Shown piece by piece: positions 30,957 through 38,616 of a stretch of 41,060 nt of DNA (its first letter is position 1; each line of letters starts with the position of its first letter). The translations under genes and the position numbers were made by a program. Under the pieces are notes generated by a model. It was not told the origin of the DNA and made no database searches. It saw nothing but the letters and a program-made list of their open reading frames with translations. Source of the stretch: DATBIO01 sp036556965 (GTDB lineage: Bacteria; Acidobacteriota; Vicinamibacteria; Fen-336). Location: positions 1 through 41,060 of the forward strand of contig DATBIO010000033.1 in NCBI GenBank assembly GCA_036556965.1. Direction: 5' to 3'.

Positions 30957-32936
30957 ATGGCCACGGCCGCGCCGGCCCGCGACGATCCGGTCGTCGAGTT
31001 CACGCTGCGCGCCGCGGTGGCGGGCGTGCTCTTCGGCCTCGTCTTCGGCGCCGCCAACGCCTACCTCGGCCTCCGCGTCGGCCTGACCGTCAGCACCTCG
31101 ATCCCCATCGCCGTCCTGACCGTCGCGTTCTTCCGGACACTCACCCGGGCATCGGCGGCCAAGGGCGACGTGATCCTGGAGGCGAACCTCTCCCAGACCA
31201 TCGGCTCGGCCAGCTCGTCGCTGGCCTCGGGGACCATCTTCACCATCCCCGCGCTGTTCCTCTGGGGCCTCGCTCCCCCGCTCTGGCAGGTGGCCATGCT
31301 CGCCTTCCTGGGGGGGGTGCTGGGCATCGCGGCCATGATCCCGTTGCGGCGGCTGCTCATCGTGAAGAGCGCCGAGGAGCTGCCCTACCCGGAGGGCACG
31401 GCCTGCGCGGAGGTGCTGCGCGCCACCACGGCCAAGGCCAGCGGCGGGCAATGGATCTTCCGCGGGCTCCTGGTGGGCGCGGTGCTCAAGCTCGCGCTGG
31501 GCGGGTTCGTCGTGCTGCCCTCCGAGCTGGTGGCGCACCTTCCCGTCCTGCCCAAGGCCGAGCTGTCGCTGGAGATCGCCGCCGCCCTGCTCGGCGTCGG
31601 CTACATCCTCGGCTACCGGCAGTCGGCCATCATGGTCTCGGGAAGCCTGATCTCCGCGGTGGTGCTCACCCCCCTCATCGCCCTCGTGGGAGCCGGCCTG
31701 GGGGCGCCGCTCTTCCCCGAGGCCACGCGCACCATCCACGACATGACCGCGAGCCAGATCTGGAGCCGCTACGTCCGCTACATCGGGGCGGGCGCGGTGG
31801 CGGCGGCGGGCCTGGTGACGGTGGCGCGCACCCTGCCCACCATGTACGCCTCGTTCCGCGCCGTGGTCAGCGGGCTGCGGAGGAGCGAGGCGGACGCGGG
31901 CGGGGCGCAGCTGCGCACGGACCGCGACCTGCCGGGCTGGGTGGTGCTCGTCCTGCCCGCGCTGGTGGTGCTCGTGCTGTTCTCCGTGCCCGGCCTCCTG
32001 GCCGGGGACATGGGCGCCGCCCAGCGCCTGGTGGCGTCCCTGGGGGTGGCCGTCTTCGGCGTGACCTTCGTCGTGGTCTCCTCGCGGATCGTGGGCCTCA
32101 TCGGCGTCTCCTCCAACCCGACCTCGGGCATGACGCTGGTGACCCTCCTCGGCATCAGCGTCATCTTCGTGGCCCTGGGCTGGACCGACCCCGGCGCGCG
32201 AGCCGCCATCCTGACCGTGGGCACCGTGGTCTGCGTGGCCGCCTCGAAGGCGGGCGACATCTCCCAGGACCTCAAGACGGGCTACCTCGTCGGCGCGACC
32301 CCGGCGCGCCAGCAGCTGGGCCAGCTCATCGGCGCGTCGTTCGCGTGCTGGGCGGTGGCGGGCACCGTGCTCCTGCTCGGCCAGGCCTTCACCTTCGGCT
32401 CGCCCGAGCTGCCCGCGCCCCAGGCCACGCTGATGCGCACCGTCATCGAGGGCGTGCTCTCGGGGTCCCTGCCCTGGGGCCTGGTGGGCGTGGGCGCGGC
32501 CTTCGCCGTCTGCGGGCTCCTGGCCGGGCTGCCCGGCCTCGCCTTCGCCGTCGGGATCTACCTGCCCCTGGGCAGCCTCACCCCCATCTTCGTGGGAGGG
32601 ATCGTGCGCCGGCTGGTGGAGGCGCGGCGCACGGGCAAGGCCGCGGAGGGAGACGCGGGGGTGCTGGCCTCGTCGGGCATGATCGCGGGCGAGGGGCTGG
32701 CCGGCGTGCTCATCGCCTTCGTGGTGGCGGCGCGCACGCGCTGGCCGGACAGCGCCTGGAGCGGGTGGCTCACGCGCCGGCACTTCGCGGAGGACGGGTT
32801 CGCGCACCTGGGGGGCCTCCCCGGCCTCCTCGCCGGCCTGGCCATCCTGGGCGGCCTGTGCTTCATGCTCCACCGCGCGGGGCGGGCGGGCGACACGGCC
32901 GGGCCGGCGGAGGCCGCCCCCGCGCCCGGGCGCTGA
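30957..32936 (+). CDS. OPT family oligopeptide/metal-siderophore transporter
   Basis: Proton-coupled transporter of the OPT family, 659 residues, in the inner membrane with about 14-16 hydrophobic helices. Family motifs are seen: GLVFGAANAYLGLRVGLTVS near the N-terminus (about 25-44), SSNPTSGMT (about 383-391) and SKAGDISQDLKTGYLVGATP near 432-451. Bacterial members carry oligopeptides or metal-peptide complexes; which one cannot be told. The likely start is ATG 30957, nine bases after the -10. The LhgO-like oxidase follows five bases later and may be in the same transcript, though no functional link is known. Confidence 0.93.
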   Translation: MATAAPARDDPVVEFTLRAAVAGVLFGLVFGAANAYLGLRVGLTVSTSIPIAVLTVAFFRTLTRASAAKGDVILEANLSQTIGSASSSLASGTIFTIPALFLWGLAPPLWQVAMLAFLGGVLGIAAMIPLRRLLIVKSAEELPYPEGTACAEVLRATTAKASGGQWIFRGLLVGAVLKLALGGFVVLPSELVAHLPVLPKAELSLEIAAALLGVGYILGYRQSAIMVSGSLISAVVLTPLIALVGAGLGAPLFPEATRTIHDMTASQIWSRYVRYIGAGAVAAAGLVTVARTLPTMYASFRAVVSGLRRSEADAGGAQLRTDRDLPGWVVLVLPALVVLVLFSVPGLLAGDMGAAQRLVASLGVAVFGVTFVVVSSRIVGLIGVSSNPTSGMTLVTLLGISVIFVALGWTDPGARAAILTVGTVVCVAASKAGDISQDLKTGYLVGATPARQQLGQLIGASFACWAVAGTVLLLGQAFTFGSPELPAPQATLMRTVIEGVLSGSLPWGLVGVGAAFAVCGLLAGLPGLAFAVGIYLPLGSLTPIFVGGIVRRLVEARRTGKAAEGDAGVLASSGMIAGEGLAGVLIAFVVAARTRWPDSAWSGWLTRRHFAEDGFAHLGGLPGLLAGLAILGGLCFMLHRAGRAGDTAGPAEAAPAPGR

Positions 32937-32941
32937 GGGCC

Positions 32942-34054
32942 GTGGCCGACGTCAGCCTCACCGTGGTGGGGGCGGGCGTGGTGGGGCTGGCGGTGGCGGA
33001 GCGCCTGGCTCCGCGGCACCCCGACCTGCTCCTGCTGGAGCGGCGGGAGCGCGCCGGCACCGAGACCTCCAGCCGGAACTCGGAGGTCGTCCACGCCGGC
33101 CTCTACTACACGCCCGGCTCCTGGAAGGCGCGGCTGTGCGTGGCGGGCCGGGACATGCTGTACGAGCGCTGCGCGCGGCGCGGCATCCCGCACCTGCGCA
33201 CGGAGAAGATCGTGACCGCCACCGAGCAAGGCGACCTCCCCGCGCTCGACGCGCTGCTCGAGCGCGGCCGCGCCAACGGCGTCGAGCTGCGCCGGCTCTC
33301 CGCCGCGGAGGTCCGCGCCCTCGAGCCCGCCGTGCACACGCACGGGGGCCTGCTCTCGCCGAGCACGGGCATCGTCAGCGCGCACGGCCTCATGGACGAC
33401 CTGCTCGCCGGCGCCCGCGCGGCCGGCGCCACCCTGCAGCCGCGCACCGAGCTGGTGGCGGCGGAGCGGCGGGACGCCGACTACCGGCTCACCGTGCGCG
33501 GCCCGGAAGGGCTCGAGTCCTTCACCTCCGAGCGCGTGGTCAACGCCGCGGGCCTGGAGAGCGACACCGTGGCCGGCCTCTTCGGCGTCGACGTGGACGC
33601 GGCGGGCTACCGGCTGCACTGGTGCCGGGGCCGCTACTTCGCGGCGTCGCCGCGGCAGGCGGGCATCGTGTCGCGCCTGGTCTACCCCGCGCCCGGCCCC
33701 GTCAGCCTGGGCGTGCACGCGGTGCTGGGCCTGGACGGCCGCCTGCGCTTCGGCCCCGACGCGGAGTACCTGCCCGCGCGCGTCCTCGACTACCGGGTGG
33801 ACGAGGGCCTCGCCCCCGCCTTCGCGGAGGCGGTGCGCCGCCTCGTCCCCGCCGTCACGGAGGCCGAGCTGACCCCCGACATCGCGGGCATCCGGGCCAA
33901 GCTGCAGGGCCCCGGCGAGGGCTTCCGTGATTTCGTGATCGCGGAGGAGTCGGCGCGCGGGCGGCCCGGCCTCGTGAACCTCGTGGGCATCGACTCCCCC
34001 GGCCTCACCTCGGCCCTGGCCATCGCGGCGGAGGTGGAGCGCCTGCTCGCGTGA
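32942..34054 (+). CDS. lhgO: L-2-hydroxyglutarate oxidase-like FAD-dependent oxidoreductase
   Basis: Flavoprotein of 370 residues, likely oxidising L-2-hydroxyglutarate to 2-oxoglutarate. The FAD-binding Rossmann motif VVGAGVVGLAVAERL is at the N-terminus. The family signature SSRNSEVVHAGLYY followed by PGSWKARLCVAG lies near 40-65. The remaining DAO-fold motifs and DSPGLTSALAIA near the C-terminus also match. The start is the GTG at 32942, just after the OPT stop, because the FAD motif begins at residue 6; the open frame upstream is non-coding. The gene symbol rests on these motifs alone. Confidence 0.85.
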   Translation: MADVSLTVVGAGVVGLAVAERLAPRHPDLLLLERRERAGTETSSRNSEVVHAGLYYTPGSWKARLCVAGRDMLYERCARRGIPHLRTEKIVTATEQGDLPALDALLERGRANGVELRRLSAAEVRALEPAVHTHGGLLSPSTGIVSAHGLMDDLLAGARAAGATLQPRTELVAAERRDADYRLTVRGPEGLESFTSERVVNAAGLESDTVAGLFGVDVDAAGYRLHWCRGRYFAASPRQAGIVSRLVYPAPGPVSLGVHAVLGLDGRLRFGPDAEYLPARVLDYRVDEGLAPAFAEAVRRLVPAVTEAELTPDIAGIRAKLQGPGEGFRDFVIAEESARGRPGLVNLVGIDSPGLTSALAIAAEVERLLA

Positions 34055-34055
34055 G

Positions 34056-34535
34056 TCAGCGCGGGGAGGGCCGGGAGAGCACGAAGCTCGTCTCCCACTG
34101 GACGGCGCGCAGGGCGAGCCGTGTCTCGCGGATGAGGAGCACGCAGCCCGCGAAGAGGAAGAGGGTGCCCGCCACGCCCAGGGCACCCGGCAGCCAGACG
34201 GGGCGCCCGGCCACGGCCACCAGGCCGATGCCGAGGATGGTGGCCACGAAGGTGGCCACCGCCAGGTAGAGGCAGGTGAGGGCCTGCTGGATCAGGCGGC
34301 CGCGCTGCGCCTGGAGGCCGATCTGCCGCTCGGCCTCCCCCCGCCGGCGCGCGGCGGCGGGGTCCTCGGAGCCCGCCAGCGACTCCAGGACGGCGGCCAG
34401 CAGGCGGACGCGGTCCATGACCCGCGCCAGGCGGGCCGAGGTGGAGATGATGAGGAGCCCGGCCGCGGACACGAGCACCGCGGGCGTGATCATGGCGGAG
34501 AGGAGGGCCACGCCGGCGGGAACGTCGACGCTCAC
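34056..34535 (-). CDS. DUF2721 family membrane protein
   Basis: Small inner-membrane protein of 159 residues. The pattern is an N-terminal helix (ALLSAMITPAVLVSAAGLLI), a polar helical middle with STSARLARVMDRVR and RGRLIQQALTCLYLA, and two further membrane helices. This matches DUF2721 proteins, whose role is unknown. The GTG at 34535 overlaps the stop of the Npt-type transporter gene (GTGA), so it is translated after it. It may assist or regulate the transporter. It is convergent with the lhgO-like gene, one base apart. Confidence 0.78.
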   Translation of the reverse strand: MSVDVPAGVALLSAMITPAVLVSAAGLLIISTSARLARVMDRVRLLAAVLESLAGSEDPAAARRRGEAERQIGLQAQRGRLIQQALTCLYLAVATFVATILGIGLVAVAGRPVWLPGALGVAGTLFLFAGCVLLIRETRLALRAVQWETSFVLSRPSPR

Positions 34536-35899
34536 GCCGCGCGCGCGCCCTGCTGCTGCTGCGCGAGGGCGTGGTGGCGCCGGATCAGGGCCACCGCCAC
34601 CAGGATCCACAGCGCCACCACCGCCACGTTCGTCCAGGCGAAGCCCATGACGTCCAGGCCGAGCCAGGTGGTGCCCGCGAAGACCACGCCCGCCGAGACC
34701 ATGTCCCCAATGCGCACGAAGAACGTGTCCGCCGCCTGCTTGGCCTTGTACTTCTCCTCGCGCGAGGTGGGCAGCCAGAGCAGCTGGCGGGCCGTGTTCA
34801 TGATCGAGTAGTCGGTGGCGTTCTCCGCCGTCTTGGCCCAGCGCACCGTGGCGAAGGTCGCCCCCGCCGCGATCAGGCCGTACGCCCCCAGGGACACCAG
34901 GGGCAGGGCCAGCACGGCGCCCGCGATGCCCGCGTGCTTGACCAGCCGCGAGGCCACGAAGGCCTGCAGGAGCACGGCGCTGACGTTCACCCAGAAGAAG
35001 TAGTCCCCGTAGAAGCTGCCGATGAAGGACTGGCGCGCCTCGTCGCTGGCCAGGCCGTCCGCCACCGCCTTGACCGAGCGCCGGATGATGTACTCCCCGG
35101 TGGTGTTCACGATGCTGAACAGGATGAGCATGGCGACGAGGAGGCGCAGGTAGCCGCTGCGCAGGATGAGGGTGAAGCCTCCCGGCCCGCCCAGCGCCTC
35201 CCGGGGCGCGGCGGGGGCGGCGGCTTCGCGGGGCGCGCGGGTGACGCGCCGGTCGATCACCACGTAGAGGGCCATGTGCGCGAGGAGAAGGACGGCGCTC
35301 ACCTGCATCAAGGCGTAGGGACCGACGCCCTGGCCGAACATCTCGCCCGCCACCTTGGCCCCCAGCGGGCTGCCCACGCTGGCGCCCAGGTAGATGACGG
35401 GGAAGAGCCGCTCGCCCTGCGCGCGCGTGTAGACGTCGTTGGCGTACGACCAGAACTGGGCGGGCATCGACATGTTGAAGATTCCGAGCCACACGAAGAA
35501 CACGAAGCCGAGGTGGGGCAAGCCCGCGAACCCCCCCAGCCAGAACAGCTCGAGGCACACCACGAAGAACAGGGTCACCCCCACCATGAGGCGGCGGCGG
35601 TCCACCTTCCCGGAGAACCAGCCGTAGAGGGGCACGAAGCCCATCAGCAGCACGGCCTGCACGGCGGCGGCGTAGGAGGTCAGCTCCGCCCCGCCCTCGG
35701 CCAGGATCAAGGGCTCGCGGACGGTCTTCAGCACGTAGTAGCCGACCATGAGCAGGAAGAGGTTGGAGAAGAGGAGGAGGGCGGCCGCCCCTTCGCCCTC
35801 GTGGACCTCGGAGAGGGGCCGGAGCAGGCGCTCCAGGAGGCCACGGCGCGGTGCGGTGCCGGTCAAGCCGTCGAGCCCGCGGGCTCCGCCTTCACGCAC
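34532..35899 (-). CDS. NTP/NDP exchange transporter-like (Npt/ATP-ADP carrier family) protein
   Basis: Polytopic protein of about 455 residues with 11-12 predicted membrane helices. The N-terminal segment FSNLFLLMVGYYVLKTVREP (about 45-64), then LILAEGGAEL, is diagnostic of the ATP/ADP carrier (Tlc/Npt) family. MNTARQLLWLP near 365 is also typical. The classical members import ATP in intracellular bacteria and plastids, but free-living Acidobacteria and Bacteroidetes also have relatives whose substrate is not known. The start is uncertain: GTG 35899 is used here, but a TTG at 35866 fits the predicted transcription start better. It is translationally coupled to the DUF2721 gene. Confidence 0.86.
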   Translation of the reverse strand: MREGGARGLDGLTGTAPRRGLLERLLRPLSEVHEGEGAAALLLFSNLFLLMVGYYVLKTVREPLILAEGGAELTSYAAAVQAVLLMGFVPLYGWFSGKVDRRRLMVGVTLFFVVCLELFWLGGFAGLPHLGFVFFVWLGIFNMSMPAQFWSYANDVYTRAQGERLFPVIYLGASVGSPLGAKVAGEMFGQGVGPYALMQVSAVLLLAHMALYVVIDRRVTRAPREAAAPAAPREALGGPGGFTLILRSGYLRLLVAMLILFSIVNTTGEYIIRRSVKAVADGLASDEARQSFIGSFYGDYFFWVNVSAVLLQAFVASRLVKHAGIAGAVLALPLVSLGAYGLIAAGATFATVRWAKTAENATDYSIMNTARQLLWLPTSREEKYKAKQAADTFFVRIGDMVSAGVVFAGTTWLGLDVMGFAWTNVAVVALWILVAVALIRRHHALAQQQQGARAA

Positions 35900-35901
35900 C
35901 A

Positions 35902-35909
35902 ATACTAAT
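35902..35909. promoter_or_regulatory. Overlapping divergent -10 boxes
   Basis: ATACTAAT reads TACTAA on the plus strand (35903-35908) and TAGTAT on the minus strand (35902-35907). It may serve both the Npt-type carrier gene and the hydrolase gene as a single symmetric promoter element. No -35 is clear in either direction. Confidence 0.4.
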
Positions 35910-35989
35910 CGCGCGGAGCCGTGACATCATCCCGCCCTCGTGCGCGAGGCCCTGATCCAGGCCCCCGCCTCGCCCCGCGGCGGGTGGCG

Positions 35990-36889
35990 ATGATCGTCCG
36001 CACCGCCCCCTCCCTGCCCGCCTGGATCGAGGGCCAGCTTCCTCCCGGCGCGCGGCGCTCCCTCGTCCACGTCGGCGAGGACGTGCACGTGATGGAGTGG
36101 GGCGAGGGCCCGCCGGTGCTGATGCTGCACGGCAACCCGACCTGGGGCTTCCTGTACCGGAAGGTGGTGGCGGCCCTGCGCGTCACGGAGCTGCGCCTGA
36201 TCGTGCCCGACCTCGTCGGCCTGGGCTTCTCGGCCCGGGTGCCCCCCGCCGCGCACACCCTGGACAACCACGTCCGCTGGATGGGCGCGCTCCTGGACGG
36301 CCTCGGCCTGCGCGACCTGGTCTTCGTGGGCCAGGACTGGGGCGGCCCCATCGGCCTGGGGGCGCTCGCCGAGAGGCCGGGCCTGGCCCGCGGCCTGGTC
36401 CTCCTCAACACGGTCATCGGCCCTCCGCGCCCGGGCTTCCGGCCGACCGCCTTCCACCGCTTCGCGCGGATGCCCCTGGTCAGCGACGTCGCCTTCCGGC
36501 TGCTCGGCCTGCCGCAGGCGGCGCTGCACCTCGTGCAGGGCGATCGCGCGAGCATCCGCGGCGCGGTGGCGCGCGCCTACCGCTACCCCCTGCGGGGGCG
36601 CGCCCGCAACGCCGCGCCTCTGGCGCTGGCGCGGATGGTGCCCGACTCGTTCGCCCATCCCTCCGTCGGGCCCCTGCGCCGGGCGGGAGGATTCGCGGAG
36701 TCCTTCCCGGGGCCGGTCGCGGTGGTGTGGGGAGACCGCGACCCCCTGCTCGGCCGCGTGCGCCACCACCTCCAGCGCGTGCTGCCGCGGGCCTCCGTCA
36801 CCGCCACCGCCGCCGGCCACTTCCTGCAGGAAGAGGTGCCCGAGGCCATCGCCGCCGCCGTGCGGCGCGTGGCGGGCGTGCCCGCCTAG
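35990..36889 (+). CDS. Haloalkane-dehalogenase-like alpha/beta hydrolase
   Basis: Cytoplasmic alpha/beta hydrolase of 299 residues. HGNPTWGFLYR near residue 46 provides the oxyanion hole with an Asn, and GQDWGGPIGL near 115 carries an Asp nucleophile followed by Trp. This pair is the haloalkane dehalogenase pattern rather than the Ser type. The acid is in VVWGDRDPLLG and the catalytic His in AAGHFLQEEVPE. Epoxide hydrolases also use Asp, but they have different Tyr-containing cap features; I cannot see those here. The ATG at 35990 is used; a GTG at 35921 lies close to the promoter and would add 23 residues. Confidence 0.85.
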   Translation: MIVRTAPSLPAWIEGQLPPGARRSLVHVGEDVHVMEWGEGPPVLMLHGNPTWGFLYRKVVAALRVTELRLIVPDLVGLGFSARVPPAAHTLDNHVRWMGALLDGLGLRDLVFVGQDWGGPIGLGALAERPGLARGLVLLNTVIGPPRPGFRPTAFHRFARMPLVSDVAFRLLGLPQAALHLVQGDRASIRGAVARAYRYPLRGRARNAAPLALARMVPDSFAHPSVGPLRRAGGFAESFPGPVAVVWGDRDPLLGRVRHHLQRVLPRASVTATAAGHFLQEEVPEAIAAAVRRVAGVPA

Positions 36890-38526
36890 CTCCCCTTGCG
36901 CCGGTACAGGCGGGCCAGCCCCCGCGGCGAGCGCGCCACGAGGTCGTAGTGCCCGGCCAGCTGCTCATGGATGTGCCGCGCCTGCGGCCCGTCCGCGGAG
37001 GGAGGCTCCGCTCCCGCCCAGATGAGGACGTAGTCCACCGTCCCCCCCGTGCGCTCCGGATAGCTCGCGAACTCGACCTGGGGCGGCTCGTTCTCCAGCG
37101 TCGAGAAAGGGAACGCCTCGCCCACGCGCCGGCCGATCCGCTCGTAGGGGTTGCGGTCGTCGCGAAACGAGAGGGCGAAGAGGGGAGTGCTCGCGGGGTG
37201 GTTGTGCAGGGACACCACCCCGCGCTCGGCGGTCACGTAGCCGCTGGCGTGCTGGAAGGGCGACACGTAGCCGGAGACCACCCTGCCGTCGGGAAGCTGG
37301 CGGAGGCGGATGGCCAGGGGCAGGAGCGTCCGCCCCCGCTCGATCCCGTCCGCGGCCTGCACGTACTCCTGCAGGTATCCCCCCAGCTCGGCGTACTTGC
37401 CGTTACGCACGAGGAAGAGGACGACGGTCAGGCCGGTGGCGGCGACGGCGGCAAGGGTCCGGCCGAACGAGGACGCGGGGCGCGACCCGAGCCAGAGCAG
37501 CAGGGCGAACACGGGAAAGAGCATCTGCCGCTGCTCGATGAACGAGCCGCCCGAGAGGCCGCCCGGCATGAAGAGGTACACGGCCAGGAACACCAGGCCC
37601 ATCAGGAGGAGCGCCTCGCCGTCCTCGAGGCGGCGCGCGCGGATCCGGCGCCCCGCCGCTTCCACGAGGAGCGCGCCCATCGTCACGCAGAGCGCGAGGC
37701 CCGCCCACGCCTCCTCCACGCAGAAGGAGATCAGGCCCATGAAGGGAAGCTGGGCCAGGCGCACGGCGGCGGGGCGCCCGGGCAGCCGCGCGGCGCCCTG
37801 CTGGGCGACGAAGGTGGCCAGGAGCGCGACCGCGGGCAGGACCGCGCACGCCAGCAGCGCGAGGCCGCGGGTGTCCGGGACCGAGCGGATCCGGGCCCAG
37901 GCTGGAGGCAGGCGCGCGGCGGCCAGGGCGAAGGCGGCGAGGATGCCCAGGCCGATCAGGGCCATGACCAGGGAGGTCGGATGGGCGGCGAACAGCGCCA
38001 CGAGGAGAGCCGCCAGCACGAGGGTGTTTAGGGGCCGCATGCGCCCGCGCCGGGCCAGCCAGTAGCCGATGGCGACGAAGAACAGGGCCGTGCTGACGGC
38101 GAACGAGTAGAAGCCGAGGTGCACGAGCCCGTTGAAGGCCAGGGGCGCCACGAGCAGGGCGACAGGGTGGGACGGCTGGCCGCCGGCGCGCAGCGCGTAC
38201 CGGACGGCCAGGGGGAGCAGCAGCGCGTAGAGGGTGACCAGGAGCTTCTCGGCCGTGCGCGGCGGCATCACCTCCAGGAGCGCGGCCAGCGCGAGGTGCA
38301 GCACCCAGTTGGGGTTGAGGCTCGGGTTGACCACGTAGTACTCGTGGAAGGCGCTCTTCTCCGACCAGAGCAGCTCCCCGAGGATGCGGGCGTTCTGGAG
38401 GTGGTCGGGGCCGTCCTGGGACGGGAAGAAGGCGTGGGTCCAGACGGGCAGCACGCCGACGACGGTCAGGACGAGGAGGAGGACGTCCACACGGGTCCAA
38501 CGCGGGAACCGTGGAAGGGCCTTCAT
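36886..38526 (-). CDS. Polytopic membrane protein, GT-C glycosyltransferase-like
   Basis: Membrane protein of 546 residues with about 11-13 helices. The N-terminal loop after the first helix contains PSQDGPDHLQNAR, with acidic residues placed as in the first loop of GT-C fold glycosyltransferases (Asp residues for the lipid-linked donor). A soluble C-terminal portion begins near 395 (ELGGYLQEYVQAADGIERGR) and contains FASYPERTGGTVDYVLIWAG, as in GT-C-like proteins with a periplasmic domain. The family is not certain. The start ATG is nine bases after TAGAGT on the minus strand. It is convergent with the dehalogenase-like gene, sharing CTAG at the stops. Confidence 0.75.
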   Translation of the reverse strand: MKALPRFPRWTRVDVLLLVLTVVGVLPVWTHAFFPSQDGPDHLQNARILGELLWSEKSAFHEYYVVNPSLNPNWVLHLALAALLEVMPPRTAEKLLVTLYALLLPLAVRYALRAGGQPSHPVALLVAPLAFNGLVHLGFYSFAVSTALFFVAIGYWLARRGRMRPLNTLVLAALLVALFAAHPTSLVMALIGLGILAAFALAAARLPPAWARIRSVPDTRGLALLACAVLPAVALLATFVAQQGAARLPGRPAAVRLAQLPFMGLISFCVEEAWAGLALCVTMGALLVEAAGRRIRARRLEDGEALLLMGLVFLAVYLFMPGGLSGGSFIEQRQMLFPVFALLLWLGSRPASSFGRTLAAVAATGLTVVLFLVRNGKYAELGGYLQEYVQAADGIERGRTLLPLAIRLRQLPDGRVVSGYVSPFQHASGYVTAERGVVSLHNHPASTPLFALSFRDDRNPYERIGRRVGEAFPFSTLENEPPQVEFASYPERTGGTVDYVLIWAGAEPPSADGPQARHIHEQLAGHYDLVARSPRGLARLYRRKGS

Positions 38527-38535
38527 CGGCGCACG

Positions 38536-38541
38536 ACTCTA
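38536..38541 (-). promoter_or_regulatory. -10 box of the GT-C-like gene
   Basis: TAGAGT on the minus strand ends nine bases before the ATG at 38526; there is no ribosome site between. Confidence 0.4.
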
Positions 38542-38603
38542 CCTCAGCCGCGTGACGGGGCGCGGCCCCGGGCGCCACGCTCGACCCGCTCGCCGGATAC
38601 CCG

Positions 38604-38609
38604 TACCAT
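38604..38609 (+). promoter_or_regulatory. -10 box of the S41 protease gene
   Basis: TACCAT ends seven bases before the ATG at 38617, with TCGACC at 38581-38586 as a weak -35 at 17-base spacing. A leaderless message is predicted. Confidence 0.45.
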
Positions 38610-38616
38610 CGGCGTG

